A stretch of 64,000 nucleotides of DNA, taken from NCBI GenBank assembly GCA_016342325.1, contig JAEINR010000023.1, forward strand, positions 1 through 64,000, in the 5' to 3' direction. Below the pieces are notes generated by a model, which was given only the letters and a program-made list of their open reading frames with translations, did not search any database and had not been told where the DNA came from. The stretch is from Desulfobacterium sp. (GTDB taxonomy: Bacteria; Desulfobacterota; Desulfobacteria; Desulfobacterales; Desulfobacteraceae). A program made the position numbers and the translations under genes. This document shows positions 45,261 through 54,183 of the stretch, one piece after another; the stretch's first letter is position 1; every line of letters starts with the position of its first letter.

Positions 45261-46181
45261 TCATCCTTTCATGAACAGGGACTTGACGATGTGGGTCACC
45301 ATGGTGGGATTCTCCTTGAGTCTCCGGGTGGAGTAGCCGAACCACTGGTCGCCAAAGGGGATATAGACCCGCATGTCGTATCCTTTATCAAGGATGGACT
45401 GCCTGAGCTTCGGCGTCACCCCATAGAGCATCTGGAATTCCACCATGTGCTTTGGCACCTTATAGTGTTCGATGAGGTCAAATGCTTTTTCTACTAGGGT
45501 GGCGTCATGGGTGGCTACACCGGCATAGATCTTGTTCTTGAACATGAATTCAAGGTCTTCCAGGTAGTGGGCGTTGATAACATGGTATTGCTGAAATGCG
45601 ATGGAAGCCGGTTCCGTATAGATGCCCTTGCACAGCCGGAAATTAAGGGGGGTCTCTTCCGTGTGGAGATCCATGAGGTTGTTCAGATCCCTGAGGGTGC
45701 GTTTGAGATAGGCCTGGACCACCAGCCCCACATGTCTTGGGAATTCAGCCCTCAGCCTTCGGAACAGCTCGATCTCCATGGAGGTGCACCCCGAATCCTC
45801 CATGTCGATGCGGATGAAGGTGTTGCACTCCACCGCTTTGTTTACGATCTCCCAGAGGTGTCGGTAGCACCCCTCCTTGTCAAGGAGAAGTCCGAACATG
45901 GTGGGTTTGAGGGAGAGGTTGCCGTCGATGCCCGATCCTTCCAGGGCCTGGATCAGCTCCATGTAAGCCCGGGTGTTTTGCTTTGCCTCATCCATGGTGA
46001 AGATGAATTCTCCGAGGATGTCCAGGGTCACCTTCATGCCCTGGCTGTTCAATTCTTTTGATACCTCCAGAGCATCGTCCACATCAATGCCGGCAATGTA
46101 GCGTTTTGAAAAGAGCCATACCAGGTCCTGGGGAAGGAAAGGGATCAATTGTGCCATCATGGTGTTTAACATGGGAAACAT
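45261..46181 (-). CDS. Proline dehydrogenase (PutA/PRODH domain)
   Basis: A 306-residue FAD enzyme with a single TIM-barrel PRODH domain. Visible motifs include LDILGEF, IRIDMEDSGC and the C-terminal EFQMLYGVTPKLRQS with YIPFGDQWFGYSTRRLKENP, all typical of bacterial proline dehydrogenases. It oxidises proline to pyrroline-5-carboxylate. No P5C dehydrogenase domain or gene is nearby. Start is 46181 or the in-frame ATG at 46172, which has a better-placed aggatg site. Confidence 0.9.
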   Translation of the reverse strand: MFPMLNTMMAQLIPFLPQDLVWLFSKRYIAGIDVDDALEVSKELNSQGMKVTLDILGEFIFTMDEAKQNTRAYMELIQALEGSGIDGNLSLKPTMFGLLLDKEGCYRHLWEIVNKAVECNTFIRIDMEDSGCTSMEIELFRRLRAEFPRHVGLVVQAYLKRTLRDLNNLMDLHTEETPLNFRLCKGIYTEPASIAFQQYHVINAHYLEDLEFMFKNKIYAGVATHDATLVEKAFDLIEHYKVPKHMVEFQMLYGVTPKLRQSILDKGYDMRVYIPFGDQWFGYSTRRLKENPTMVTHIVKSLFMKG

Positions 46182-46479
46182 CCTTTCTTAATCGGTTATT
46201 AGCCACCCATGGTACCACGGAGGCGGTGGGTTGATAAAGGGGGAAAGAAAAAACCGATTGAAGATTTTGGATCCTTGCCAATACCCTATATTGTGGTTGA
46301 TTAAATCCTCAAAAAAGCGGAGACTATGAATGCAAGTCAACTCTGTTGGTCTTTGAATCGTAACCAACACTGATACCATGAATGTTCATTACATAATTGA
46401 AGAAAATCATTTTGCAAGAATCCTGTCTTTATCGTAATATTATGCGATACTTTATTGTATTTAAAACCAATTGTAAAAT

Positions 46480-48489
46480 ATGAGTGTGAATATGGTCGAC
46501 GAAGCTACCTACAAAGAACTGAAAAAGCGTATTAAACAATTGGAAGAAAAAGACAGTACCCACAGAAAATGTGAACAAGAATTGATAGAGTCAAGACAAA
46601 TTTTTTCCATGTCTATTGATATGATCTGTATCGCTGATATCAATTCATCGACTTTTCTAAAAGTAAATCCAGCGTTTACAGAAATACTTGGCTGGTCAGA
46701 GAAAGAACTTTTACAAAAACCATTTTTAGAGTTTGTTCATCCTGATGATATTGAATCCACACAATCCGTTGTCGAAGAAAAGTTGCGTTTAGGGGCTCAA
46801 TCAATTAACTTTGAGAATCGCTATCGATGCAAAGACGGCAGCTATAGATGGTTGAGCTGGGTTTCTCATCCCAATCCTGATCAAGGGAAAACATATGCAA
46901 TTGCCCATGATATAACCGATCAAAAACAGATGGTTCAAAAGCTCAGTGAAAGCGAGAAAAAATACAAGTCCTTGTTTCGCAATGCCCAGGTGGCATTGTT
47001 TAGGACAAATCTTGACGGTCAATTAATAGAAACCAACAAACGATATGCTGAAATTGCTGGATATGACAATGTAGACGATTGTATGGCTGAGTATTGTCCA
47101 AAAAACGCATGGAGTCGCCCTGAAGCCCGAAATGAGTTTTTAGAAAAGATTCAAAAAGCAGAATCGGTCAGCGATTATGAAGCAGAGATTATGCGCAAAG
47201 ACGGAAGCACTGCCTGGATATTGTTCTCGGCAAGGGTTTTCCCGAATGAGGGATATCTTGAAGGGTCTATTGTTAATATCACCGACCGCAAGAAGGCTGA
47301 ATCTTCTCTCCGAGAAAGCGAGGCCCGGTTTAGAGCCCTTCACAATGCCTCTTTCGGTGGCATAACCATTCATGACAAAGGTACTATTTTAGAGTGTAAC
47401 CAGGGATTGTCAGAGATCACGGGGTACTCTGTTGACGAATTAATAGGAATGAATGGTCTTCGGCTCATTGCCGAACAATCGAGACCCATGGTTATGGACA
47501 AAATTCTTTCTGGTTATGAAGAACCTTACGAGGCAATCGGCCTGCTGAAAAACGGTGAGGAATACCCCATCCGTTTGGAAGGCCGAAATATTCCCTACAA
47601 AGGAAAAAGTGTCAGAACCGTTGAATTCAGAGATGTCACCGAACAGAAAAAGGCTGAGCAGGATAGGGAAAAGCTTCAAAACCAGTTGACCCAGGCCCAG
47701 AAAATGGAATCGGTGGGAAGACTTGCTGCCGGTATGGCCCATGAGATCAACAACCCGCTAGCGGGGGTAATCCAAAATATCAACGTATTATCCAACCGTT
47801 TAAGCAGGAAAGATATCCCTGCTAACTTGAAGGCTGCCGAGAAGGTGGGCACTTCAATGGATACGATTGTAAAATTTCTGGAAGACAGAAGAGTGCCCCA
47901 GATATTAAAAGCGATAGCAGACTCAGGTCTGAGGATGGCTGCTATCGTTGATAATTTGCTAAACTTTTCAAGGAAAAGTCATTCGGCATTTTCAACACAC
48001 AATCCAGTTGAGCTTGTGGAAAAAACCCTTGAACTTGCTTCGACAGACTTTGATCTGAAAAAACATTATGATTTTAAGGCTATTTCGATAGAAAGGGAAT
48101 ATGAAGACAATCTACCTGTGATTTCCTGTGAAGGGAACAGTGTGCAGCAGGTTATTTTAAATATTCTAAATAATGGTGCCTATGCCATGGGTGGATATCA
48201 AAATTCTTTGATATCAAAATTTACCATAAGAATAAAGAATGAGATCGATAATGACATGCTCCGAATAGAAATTGAAGATAATGGACCCGGAATGGATAAA
48301 AATACTCTCAAGAAAGTTTTTGAGCCTTTTTTTACAACAAAACCCGTGGGTATTGGTACCGGGCTTGGGCTTTCTGTATCATACTTTATTATAACTGAAA
48401 CTCATAAAGGGACAATCGGAATCGAGTCTGAACTAGAGAAAGGGACTAAATTCATAGTTCGACTGCCAGTAGAGAGGAAAAAGATTTAA
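46480..48489 (+). CDS. Cytoplasmic multi-PAS sensor histidine kinase
   Basis: A 669-residue soluble kinase with an N-terminal coiled coil (residues 8-35), three PAS domains (about 40-160, 165-280 and 285-395) and a kinase core. The H-box is AAGMAHEINNPLAG, with ATPase boxes EDNGPGMDK and FFTTKPVGIGTGLGLSVSY, closely like the kinase at 21384-23726. Its DNA is clearly more AT-rich than its neighbours, with A/T-ending codons, which suggests recent transfer. No response regulator or membrane segment is present. It sits alone between proline dehydrogenase and nrdJ. Confidence 0.88.
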   Translation: MSVNMVDEATYKELKKRIKQLEEKDSTHRKCEQELIESRQIFSMSIDMICIADINSSTFLKVNPAFTEILGWSEKELLQKPFLEFVHPDDIESTQSVVEEKLRLGAQSINFENRYRCKDGSYRWLSWVSHPNPDQGKTYAIAHDITDQKQMVQKLSESEKKYKSLFRNAQVALFRTNLDGQLIETNKRYAEIAGYDNVDDCMAEYCPKNAWSRPEARNEFLEKIQKAESVSDYEAEIMRKDGSTAWILFSARVFPNEGYLEGSIVNITDRKKAESSLRESEARFRALHNASFGGITIHDKGTILECNQGLSEITGYSVDELIGMNGLRLIAEQSRPMVMDKILSGYEEPYEAIGLLKNGEEYPIRLEGRNIPYKGKSVRTVEFRDVTEQKKAEQDREKLQNQLTQAQKMESVGRLAAGMAHEINNPLAGVIQNINVLSNRLSRKDIPANLKAAEKVGTSMDTIVKFLEDRRVPQILKAIADSGLRMAAIVDNLLNFSRKSHSAFSTHNPVELVEKTLELASTDFDLKKHYDFKAISIEREYEDNLPVISCEGNSVQQVILNILNNGAYAMGGYQNSLISKFTIRIKNEIDNDMLRIEIEDNGPGMDKNTLKKVFEPFFTTKPVGIGTGLGLSVSYFIITETHKGTIGIESELEKGTKFIVRLPVERKKI

Positions 48490-48551
48490 CCCTCAACGGA
48501 CTCTCCTTCCTTCAGCCTAAGAATGTTTGCATCTTTAAGATGAAGACCTTT

Positions 48552-48704
48552 TCATACGTCCTGTATGGGATGTTGCAGGGCCTCTCCCTGTTCTGTAGAA
48601 TAAACCAGTGATGCCTTCCCCTGTGCCTTGCGGGTGATGATGGGGGATGGGGAATTGGCTGTAACATACAGGCAATGGCGTAATCTGGAATCACTTTTTT
48701 TCAT
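48552..48704 (-). CDS. Possible 50-residue protein
   Basis: A short frame starting MKKSDSRLRHCLYVTANSPS with a good aggtgagg site 5 bases before the ATG. It ends HPIQDV. It is basic at the N-terminus with no membrane helix and no recognised family. Its only support is the ribosome binding site and position opposite to nrdJ, so it may be spurious. Confidence 0.25.
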   Translation of the reverse strand: MKKSDSRLRHCLYVTANSPSPIITRKAQGKASLVYSTEQGEALQHPIQDV

Positions 48705-48807
48705 AAATACCTCACCTTTTGTTTGTAAATACAAGAGAACCCCGTCTGGTTTGATTGTCAAATGGGACTCAACTTTTATTTTCAAAACGCGGAGGGAAAA
48801 AAACAAT

Positions 48808-48861
48808 GTGTGTCGATATATTGTGCTTGCATTTCTGCGTGGATACTATATAAGGTATCAC
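48808..48861 (+). promoter_or_regulatory. Two putative NrdR boxes upstream of nrdJ
   Basis: Box 1 is gtgtcgatatattgtg (48810-48825) and box 2 is gatactatataaggtatc (48842-48859). Both resemble the NrdR consensus (acacTATATnTnGTGT-like palindromes), and their centres are about 33 bases apart, close to three helical turns as in known paired NrdR sites. They lie 95-145 bases before the nrdJ start. NrdR would repress the gene when dATP is high. Confidence 0.5.
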
Positions 48862-48953
48862 CTTCCAGGAAAACGCGATGGTTTTCCCTGGTGGGAAAAC
48901 AGATTCAGAGTGATTGAACTGGGATTAAATTGAATAAAACAGGATCTTAAAAT

Positions 48954-51194
48954 ATGACAATAGCAACAGCAGCCACCGACCCTATTCTTTGTTTAACCGA
49001 AAACTCCCGGACCGTTCTTGAACGCCGGTATCTGAAAAAAGACAAGTCCGGCCAAGTGTGCGAATCTCCGGAGCAGATGTTCAAAAGGGTGGCGGATCAT
49101 ATTGCCCAGGCCGAGAAAAATTATGATAGCAAAACGGATATAAAGGCAATGGCGGGCCGGTTTTACCGGTTGATGGCGGAATTCAGATTTTTACCCAATT
49201 CTCCCACTTTGATGAATGCGGGACGGGAGCTGGGCCAGCTGGCGGCCTGTTTTGTTTTACCGGTGGAGGACAGCATTGACGGTATTTTCGAATCTGTCAA
49301 AAATGCCGCCGTTATTCATAAATCCGGTGGGGGAACCGGGTTTTCATTTTCCCGGATTCGCCCGGAGAACAGTAAGGTGGGCTCCACGGGCGGCATTGCG
49401 TCCGGCCCGGTTTCATTCATGCAGATTTTTAATACGGCCACGGAGCAGGTCAAGCAGGGCGGCACCCGGCGGGGGGCCAACATGGCTATTCTCCGGGTGG
49501 ATCATCCCGATATCATGGCCTTCATCAATTGCAAGAACAACAAGCAGGAACTGAACAATTTCAATATCTCCGTGGGGGTGACAGACCGGTTCATGGCGGC
49601 ACTTGCAGAAGGGGCGGAGTATGACCTGATTGATCCCCGGACCCAAAAAACCGCCTCCCGGCTGAATGCCGGGGCGGTGTATGACGAGTTGGTGAAGCAG
49701 GCCTGGACCACCGGGGATCCCGGCATCGTGTTCCTGGATGAGATCAACCGGTATAATGCCACCCCGGGTCTGGGCGATATGGAGTCCACAAATCCCTGTG
49801 GCGAGCAGCCATTGCTGCCCATGGAGGCCTGTAATCTGGGCTCCATTAACCTGACAAAGTTTGTGGCGGAAAAAAACGGCACCCCCGTCATTGATTATGA
49901 CCGGTTAAAGGAGACCATCCACCTTGCGGTCCGGTTCCTGGATAATACCATTGACATGTCACGATACCCTCTCAAGGAGATTGAGCAGATGGTCAGGGGG
50001 AATCGAAAGATCGGCCTTGGCATCATGGGGTTTGCGGACATGCTCTTTATGCTGAATATCCCCTATGATTCAGAGGATGCCATGGCGGTTGGCGGAGAGG
50101 TGATGTCATTTCTTCAGCAGGAATCCCATGCCGCTTCCTGCGGGCTGGCAGAGGTGCGGGGCGTATTTCCCAATTTTGAGCATAGCGTGTTCAAGGAGAA
50201 GAAAGGGTGCCGGATGCGGAATGCCACCACCACCACCATCGCCCCAACCGGAACCCTGAGCATTATCGCCGGATGCTCCAGTGGTATTGAGCCGGCATTT
50301 GCCCTTAGTTTTGTCCGGACTGTCATGGACAACGACAGGCTTCTTGAAGTGAATCCCGTGTTTGACAAGGCGGCCCGGAGCCAGGGCTTTTACAGTGATG
50401 AGCTGATGGCGGAGATTGCCGAAAAAGGGACCGTCCGCAGTAATCCCCGGATTCCCCTTGAACTGAGAAACGTGTATGTCACGGCCCATGACATTAAGCC
50501 CGAAGCCCATATCCGGATGCAGGCGGCGTTCCAGATGCATACGGACAATGCGGTCTCAAAAACGGTCAATCTTCCCCATGGGGCCACGGAGGAAGATGTC
50601 AGGTTTATCTATGATCTGGCTTTCAAACTCAAGTGCAAGGGGGTGACCATTTATCGGGACGGCAGCAAGGACAACCAGGTGCTTTCCGTTTCCGGCAAAG
50701 GGCCTAAACCGGACGATAATGATTTCCTCACTGCAGGGAAAGCCCGCCCCAACGTCCTTGAAGGGTTCACCGAAATGATCAAGACCGGCATGGGAAACCT
50801 TTATGTGTCGGTGTCCGAGTACAATAATCGCCCCTTTGAGCTTTTCGCCATCATTGGGAAATGCGGAAAATCCACCACGGCCAAGACCGAAGCCATTGGT
50901 CGGTTGATTTCCCTTGCTTTCAGGTCGGGCATTAACGTGGAGGAGGTCATCGATCAGCTCAAGGGTATCAGCGGAGAGCATGCGGTGTTCCAGGAAGGCG
51001 GTCTGGTTCTCTCCATTCCCGATGCCATTGCCAAGGTGCTTGAGCGGCGCTACCGGGTCAATGGCAGCCCCGTAAAGGCCAAGGCGCCTAGGGGGCAGCT
51101 AAAGGCGGATCTTTGCCCTGAATGCGGTCAGGCCATCGCCTTTGAAGAAGGCTGCATGAAATGCCACGCCTGTGGGTATACCAAATGCGGATAG
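48954..51194 (+). CDS. nrdJ: Adenosylcobalamin-dependent (class II) ribonucleotide reductase
   Basis: A 746-residue enzyme starting with an ATP-cone-free N-terminus and the class II core: the NSPTLMNAGRELGQLAACFV site and STNPCGEQPLLPMEACNLGS with the radical/active Cys. A C-terminal zinc ribbon (CPECGQAIAFEEGCMKCHAC) matches the B12-dependent NrdJ form, which reduces ribonucleotides with adenosylcobalamin as radical generator and needs no oxygen. It suits an anaerobe. Its cofactor links it to the riboswitch locus at 17.5 kb. Two putative NrdR boxes precede it. Confidence 0.93.
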   Translation: MTIATAATDPILCLTENSRTVLERRYLKKDKSGQVCESPEQMFKRVADHIAQAEKNYDSKTDIKAMAGRFYRLMAEFRFLPNSPTLMNAGRELGQLAACFVLPVEDSIDGIFESVKNAAVIHKSGGGTGFSFSRIRPENSKVGSTGGIASGPVSFMQIFNTATEQVKQGGTRRGANMAILRVDHPDIMAFINCKNNKQELNNFNISVGVTDRFMAALAEGAEYDLIDPRTQKTASRLNAGAVYDELVKQAWTTGDPGIVFLDEINRYNATPGLGDMESTNPCGEQPLLPMEACNLGSINLTKFVAEKNGTPVIDYDRLKETIHLAVRFLDNTIDMSRYPLKEIEQMVRGNRKIGLGIMGFADMLFMLNIPYDSEDAMAVGGEVMSFLQQESHAASCGLAEVRGVFPNFEHSVFKEKKGCRMRNATTTTIAPTGTLSIIAGCSSGIEPAFALSFVRTVMDNDRLLEVNPVFDKAARSQGFYSDELMAEIAEKGTVRSNPRIPLELRNVYVTAHDIKPEAHIRMQAAFQMHTDNAVSKTVNLPHGATEEDVRFIYDLAFKLKCKGVTIYRDGSKDNQVLSVSGKGPKPDDNDFLTAGKARPNVLEGFTEMIKTGMGNLYVSVSEYNNRPFELFAIIGKCGKSTTAKTEAIGRLISLAFRSGINVEEVIDQLKGISGEHAVFQEGGLVLSIPDAIAKVLERRYRVNGSPVKAKAPRGQLKADLCPECGQAIAFEEGCMKCHACGYTKCG

Positions 51195-51293
51195 GATGTG
51201 TGTTTTTTTCTTGTTAACTCCTGGGCTCCCTTGAAGCTGAAAGCGCTGTTGATCAAGACGGAGCGGGGGGATCCATCACGCCGATCCCCCCAG

Positions 51294-51370
51294 ACCTGGA
51301 CAAGCCAGAGCCAAGTAACCATCTGATTCCCTTGCCAAAATAACGCGACAATCAGAGGTGATCGGCTAAA
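51294..51370 (-). repeat. Dispersed hairpin repeat, family B (minus-strand copy)
   Basis: Read on the minus strand: tttagccgatcacctctgat, then gttattttggcaagggaatc, then ctctggcttgtccaggt. It aligns with the copies at 18887 and 30536. It starts 4 bases after the LUD gene stop, as copy 1 follows the TrpD-like stop, so each is placed at a gene end. Confidence 0.65.
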
Positions 51371-51374
51371 TATA

Positions 51375-52028
51375 CTACAATCCCAGGTCCTGGCGGATCA
51401 GGATCACCTTGACCCGTTTGGGCGGAAAGGATTTTTCCGTGATGGTCCAGGTGTTGCAAATGCGGGCCGGGCTGCTGCAGTCCATGCATTGACCTGTCTT
51501 TGTGCAGGGGGTCTTCATGTCGAGGCGCATGGCATTGGTTGGGGCGGCATACTCCTTGATGCGGACCATGGCTGAATCAAGATCCGGTACGACCTTGTTC
51601 TGTCCCATGAGAACAACAACTTCTCGGGGGCCAAAGGTGAGGGCGCCGACCCGGTTGCCGATCATGTCGAGATTGACCAGCTGGCCATTTTCGGTGACCG
51701 CATTGGTTCCGGTAAAGTAAAGCTCGGCCGTCATGGCCGCCTTGATCCGTTCCGCCTTTTCCGCTTTGGAAATTCCCGGCTCGTTTTTATTGATGACAAT
51801 GGGGCCGTCAAGGGTATTGAGGGCTTCCTCTATCCCGGTGTCCATGAGGGTCATGGACCCTCCCCAGGAGATGGTTTGGGGATTGGACCGGGGAATGATC
51901 TCGTTGATCACGATCTCTTTTGCATGGATGGTGGTATCGGCAATCCATACCTCAAAATTGTTGGCCTCAAGGGCTGTTTTCAGCTCTTCAAGGCGCAGGG
52001 CGTGAAAATGCGCCACTGGATTTTTCAT
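51375..52028 (-). CDS. LUD-domain (LutC/YkgG-like) protein
   Basis: A 217-residue protein with the LUD (lactate utilisation, DUF162) fold. The ISWGGSMTLMDTGIEEAL and YFTGTNAVTENGQLVNLDM segments are typical of LutC/YkgG proteins. A Cys cluster at the C-terminus (CTKTGQCMDCSSPARIC) suggests metal or Fe-S binding, unlike minimal LutC. Standard LutABC partners are not adjacent, though an alpha-hydroxy-acid oxidase lies 1 kb away. It may act in lactate or short hydroxy-acid oxidation. Confidence 0.8.
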   Translation of the reverse strand: MKNPVAHFHALRLEELKTALEANNFEVWIADTTIHAKEIVINEIIPRSNPQTISWGGSMTLMDTGIEEALNTLDGPIVINKNEPGISKAEKAERIKAAMTAELYFTGTNAVTENGQLVNLDMIGNRVGALTFGPREVVVLMGQNKVVPDLDSAMVRIKEYAAPTNAMRLDMKTPCTKTGQCMDCSSPARICNTWTITEKSFPPKRVKVILIRQDLGL

Positions 52029-52542
52029 GATTGATCCTTTCTTATAAAGTTGTATCGGGTTCAGACAAATGTCGATCTTATAAAAACTGTTTGATCAAAG
52101 GGACCCAAAATTGCATTCATTGGGGGTCATGTCAACCTCTGTTTCATGATCTGTTCCATATTCCGGAGTCTCCTTGAAAGGATTGAGCCCAGTGCCCGGG
52201 ATGGAACTTCCAATGGCCCTTTTGGCCCGTTTTGTTGTCGTCATCTATGGTTCCTCCCAGGTTATATTCAAAGAACACTTCGATATGAAAAGCGATGGGA
52301 AACCCTATCATTTTACTGTCGTTTCTATACTTCAGCACCGGTTTGATGTCAATGAAACCAGCGGCTTTTTCTTTGGCTTATGTTGTTTCTTAGGGACGTA
52401 AAGCGGTAACTTGGATTGCAGACTTTGGCGAAATTACATCTTGATAAAAAACCGGGGCAGCGATATAACGATCTAAGTCACCCTTCAAAACTGTGAATCA
52501 TATCGTCAATCATCAACAGGATCATGAATGAAGGAGGGTTCC
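52029..52542. other. Intergenic region, nothing recognised
   Basis: About 510 bases between the LUD gene start (minus strand) and the cyclodeaminase-family gene (plus strand). It holds short overlapping frames on both strands without ribosome binding sites or recognisable motifs. It is a divergent promoter region, but no clear promoter could be assigned. Confidence 0.4.
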
Positions 52543-53115
52543 ATGGAATTTCTGAAGGATTTGAGAGGGAAAAGCCCTGTTCCGGCAGGAGGATCTGCAT
52601 CTGCCTATGCATGCTGCCTTGGCATCAACCTCATGCTCAAGGCCCTTCGGTTCGAGATGGTTCAAAAACAGAAAGATGCGGAACAGGAGAGCAACTTCGA
52701 AGGTCTCAGACGATCTATTGAACGCCTTGAGCGCGATTTCTCGGATTTTGTGTGCCAGGACGGTGCGGCCTATGCTTCCTATTCCAAATTTGTTAAAGTC
52801 GGCGATTCCAGTCTTGAAAACGAAAGCCTCAGTAACATCCTCACCATCAGCATGGATATGGTTGCACGGGCCATGGAGGTGTTTGACTGGGCAGGGCGGC
52901 TCAACACCGTTCTGCCCGACAGTTTCAAACCCCATCTGCTGGTGTCGGCCGAGCTTGTGAACGGGGCGACCCGGGCCACCCTCCATGTCTGTCGCAGCAA
53001 TGTGATGCAGATCAGCGATGAATTGATGCGCAAGATCTATCTGGATAAGATCGCCATGGTGCAGGAAGAGGCGGCATTCAGGTATGCAAAGGCCCTCTCC
53101 CTGCTGACGGATTAG
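52543..53115 (+). CDS. Cyclodeaminase/cyclohydrolase (FTCD_C) family protein
   Basis: A 190-residue protein of the formimidotetrahydrofolate cyclodeaminase family, with the PVPAGGSASAYACCLGINLM glycine-rich loop and the all-helical fold. Family members convert formimido-THF to methenyl-THF, and related forms act on methenyl-THF. That would serve one-carbon folate metabolism, central to acetyl-CoA-pathway anaerobes. The ATG at 52543 has a strong aaggaggg site; the ATG at 52528 would add 5 residues. It overlaps the convergent oxidase gene by 4 bases. Confidence 0.82.
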   Translation: MEFLKDLRGKSPVPAGGSASAYACCLGINLMLKALRFEMVQKQKDAEQESNFEGLRRSIERLERDFSDFVCQDGAAYASYSKFVKVGDSSLENESLSNILTISMDMVARAMEVFDWAGRLNTVLPDSFKPHLLVSAELVNGATRATLHVCRSNVMQISDELMRKIYLDKIAMVQEEAAFRYAKALSLLTD

Positions 53116-54119
53116 ACCAGGATGGACGGGCTTGCCCCTTTGATGGTGGCGGTTCCCGTCAGCACCATGCTCTGTTTGAGTTCGCCATGGAGGGTGTCGA
53201 TGAGGGTTTCCACGCCATCCTGGAGCCCGCCGACACAGGCCATGGAGAAGGGGCGGCCGACCATCACGGCATCGGCGCCAAGGGCGACGAGCTTCAGCAC
53301 ATCGCCGCCGGTTCTGACGCCGCCGTCCACGAGGATGGCGATTTTTCCCTTGACCTTGTCAACGATGCCGGGCAGCACCTGGGCTGCTCCCGGGGTGTGA
53401 TCAAACACCCGGCCCCCATGGTTGGACACCACAATGGCATCGGCTCCGGCTTCCACGGCCAACAGGGCCTCGTCCGGGGTCATCACCCCCTTGAGGATAA
53501 ATTTCATGGCGGTGGCGTTGATGATCTTTTTGAGGGCGTCGAGGTTTTTGGGGGTTACCGGGCGTCCCATCTTCCGAAGGGTGATGAGTCCTGCGGCATC
53601 GATATCCATACCCACGATACCTGCCCCTGTCTGTTCCGCTTTTTCAAGCTTGTCAAACAGTTCCTTATCTTCCCAGGGTTTGATAAAGGGGATGGCTTTT
53701 CCCTTCACCGACCGGATCGCCTCAAATCCCGATTCATGGATCATGTCAGGCACCCCGTCTCCGGTGCATCCAAGGATGCCCTTTGATTCGCACCCTTTGA
53801 CTACGGCCGTTATATACGCCTGTTCTGATATGCCTCCACCCATGTTAAAGCTGACACCACCGATGGGGGCGGCAAGAACGGGCAGGGCAAGGTCCATGCC
53901 GAGGAAGGAGGTGGTGGTGTCGGGCTCTGACACGTCGTGGATGAGCCGCATGTTGAAGCGCAGGCTGTCCAAGGCTTCCAGGTTGGCCTTGAACGACCCG
54001 CCGGTTCCAAGCCCGCCCATTCCCGGTACTTCTCCGGCACAGGCCCTGCCATCGCACCTGGGGCAGACCCGGCAGAATCCCTTCATCAGTTTCCTGGCAT
54101 TCTCGTGTATGGTTTTCAT
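53112..54119 (-). CDS. FMN-dependent alpha-hydroxy-acid oxidase/dehydrogenase
   Basis: A 335-residue TIM-barrel enzyme. FMN and substrate motifs include VSNHGGRVFDHTPGAA with the active-site His, LVDGGVRTGGDVLKLVALGA and VMVGRPFSMA. An N-terminal Cys-rich segment (CRVCPRCDGRAC) before the barrel is unusual and could hold a metal or Fe-S centre. The family oxidises lactate, glycolate or similar acids. The nearby LUD-domain gene suggests hydroxy-acid use. It stands alone on the minus strand. Confidence 0.85.
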   Translation of the reverse strand: MKTIHENARKLMKGFCRVCPRCDGRACAGEVPGMGGLGTGGSFKANLEALDSLRFNMRLIHDVSEPDTTTSFLGMDLALPVLAAPIGGVSFNMGGGISEQAYITAVVKGCESKGILGCTGDGVPDMIHESGFEAIRSVKGKAIPFIKPWEDKELFDKLEKAEQTGAGIVGMDIDAAGLITLRKMGRPVTPKNLDALKKIINATAMKFILKGVMTPDEALLAVEAGADAIVVSNHGGRVFDHTPGAAQVLPGIVDKVKGKIAILVDGGVRTGGDVLKLVALGADAVMVGRPFSMACVGGLQDGVETLIDTLHGELKQSMVLTGTATIKGASPSILV

Positions 54120-54183
54120 CTGAATATCCTTTGGTTGAGTGTTAATTTGTTACCATTGGTTTTAGCTCCATTGGGCGTGGGGG

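Noticed and set aside
52144-52401. Overlapping frames at 52.1-52.4 kb on both strands
   Set aside because: No ribosome binding site, motif or conserved composition; treated as intergenic.
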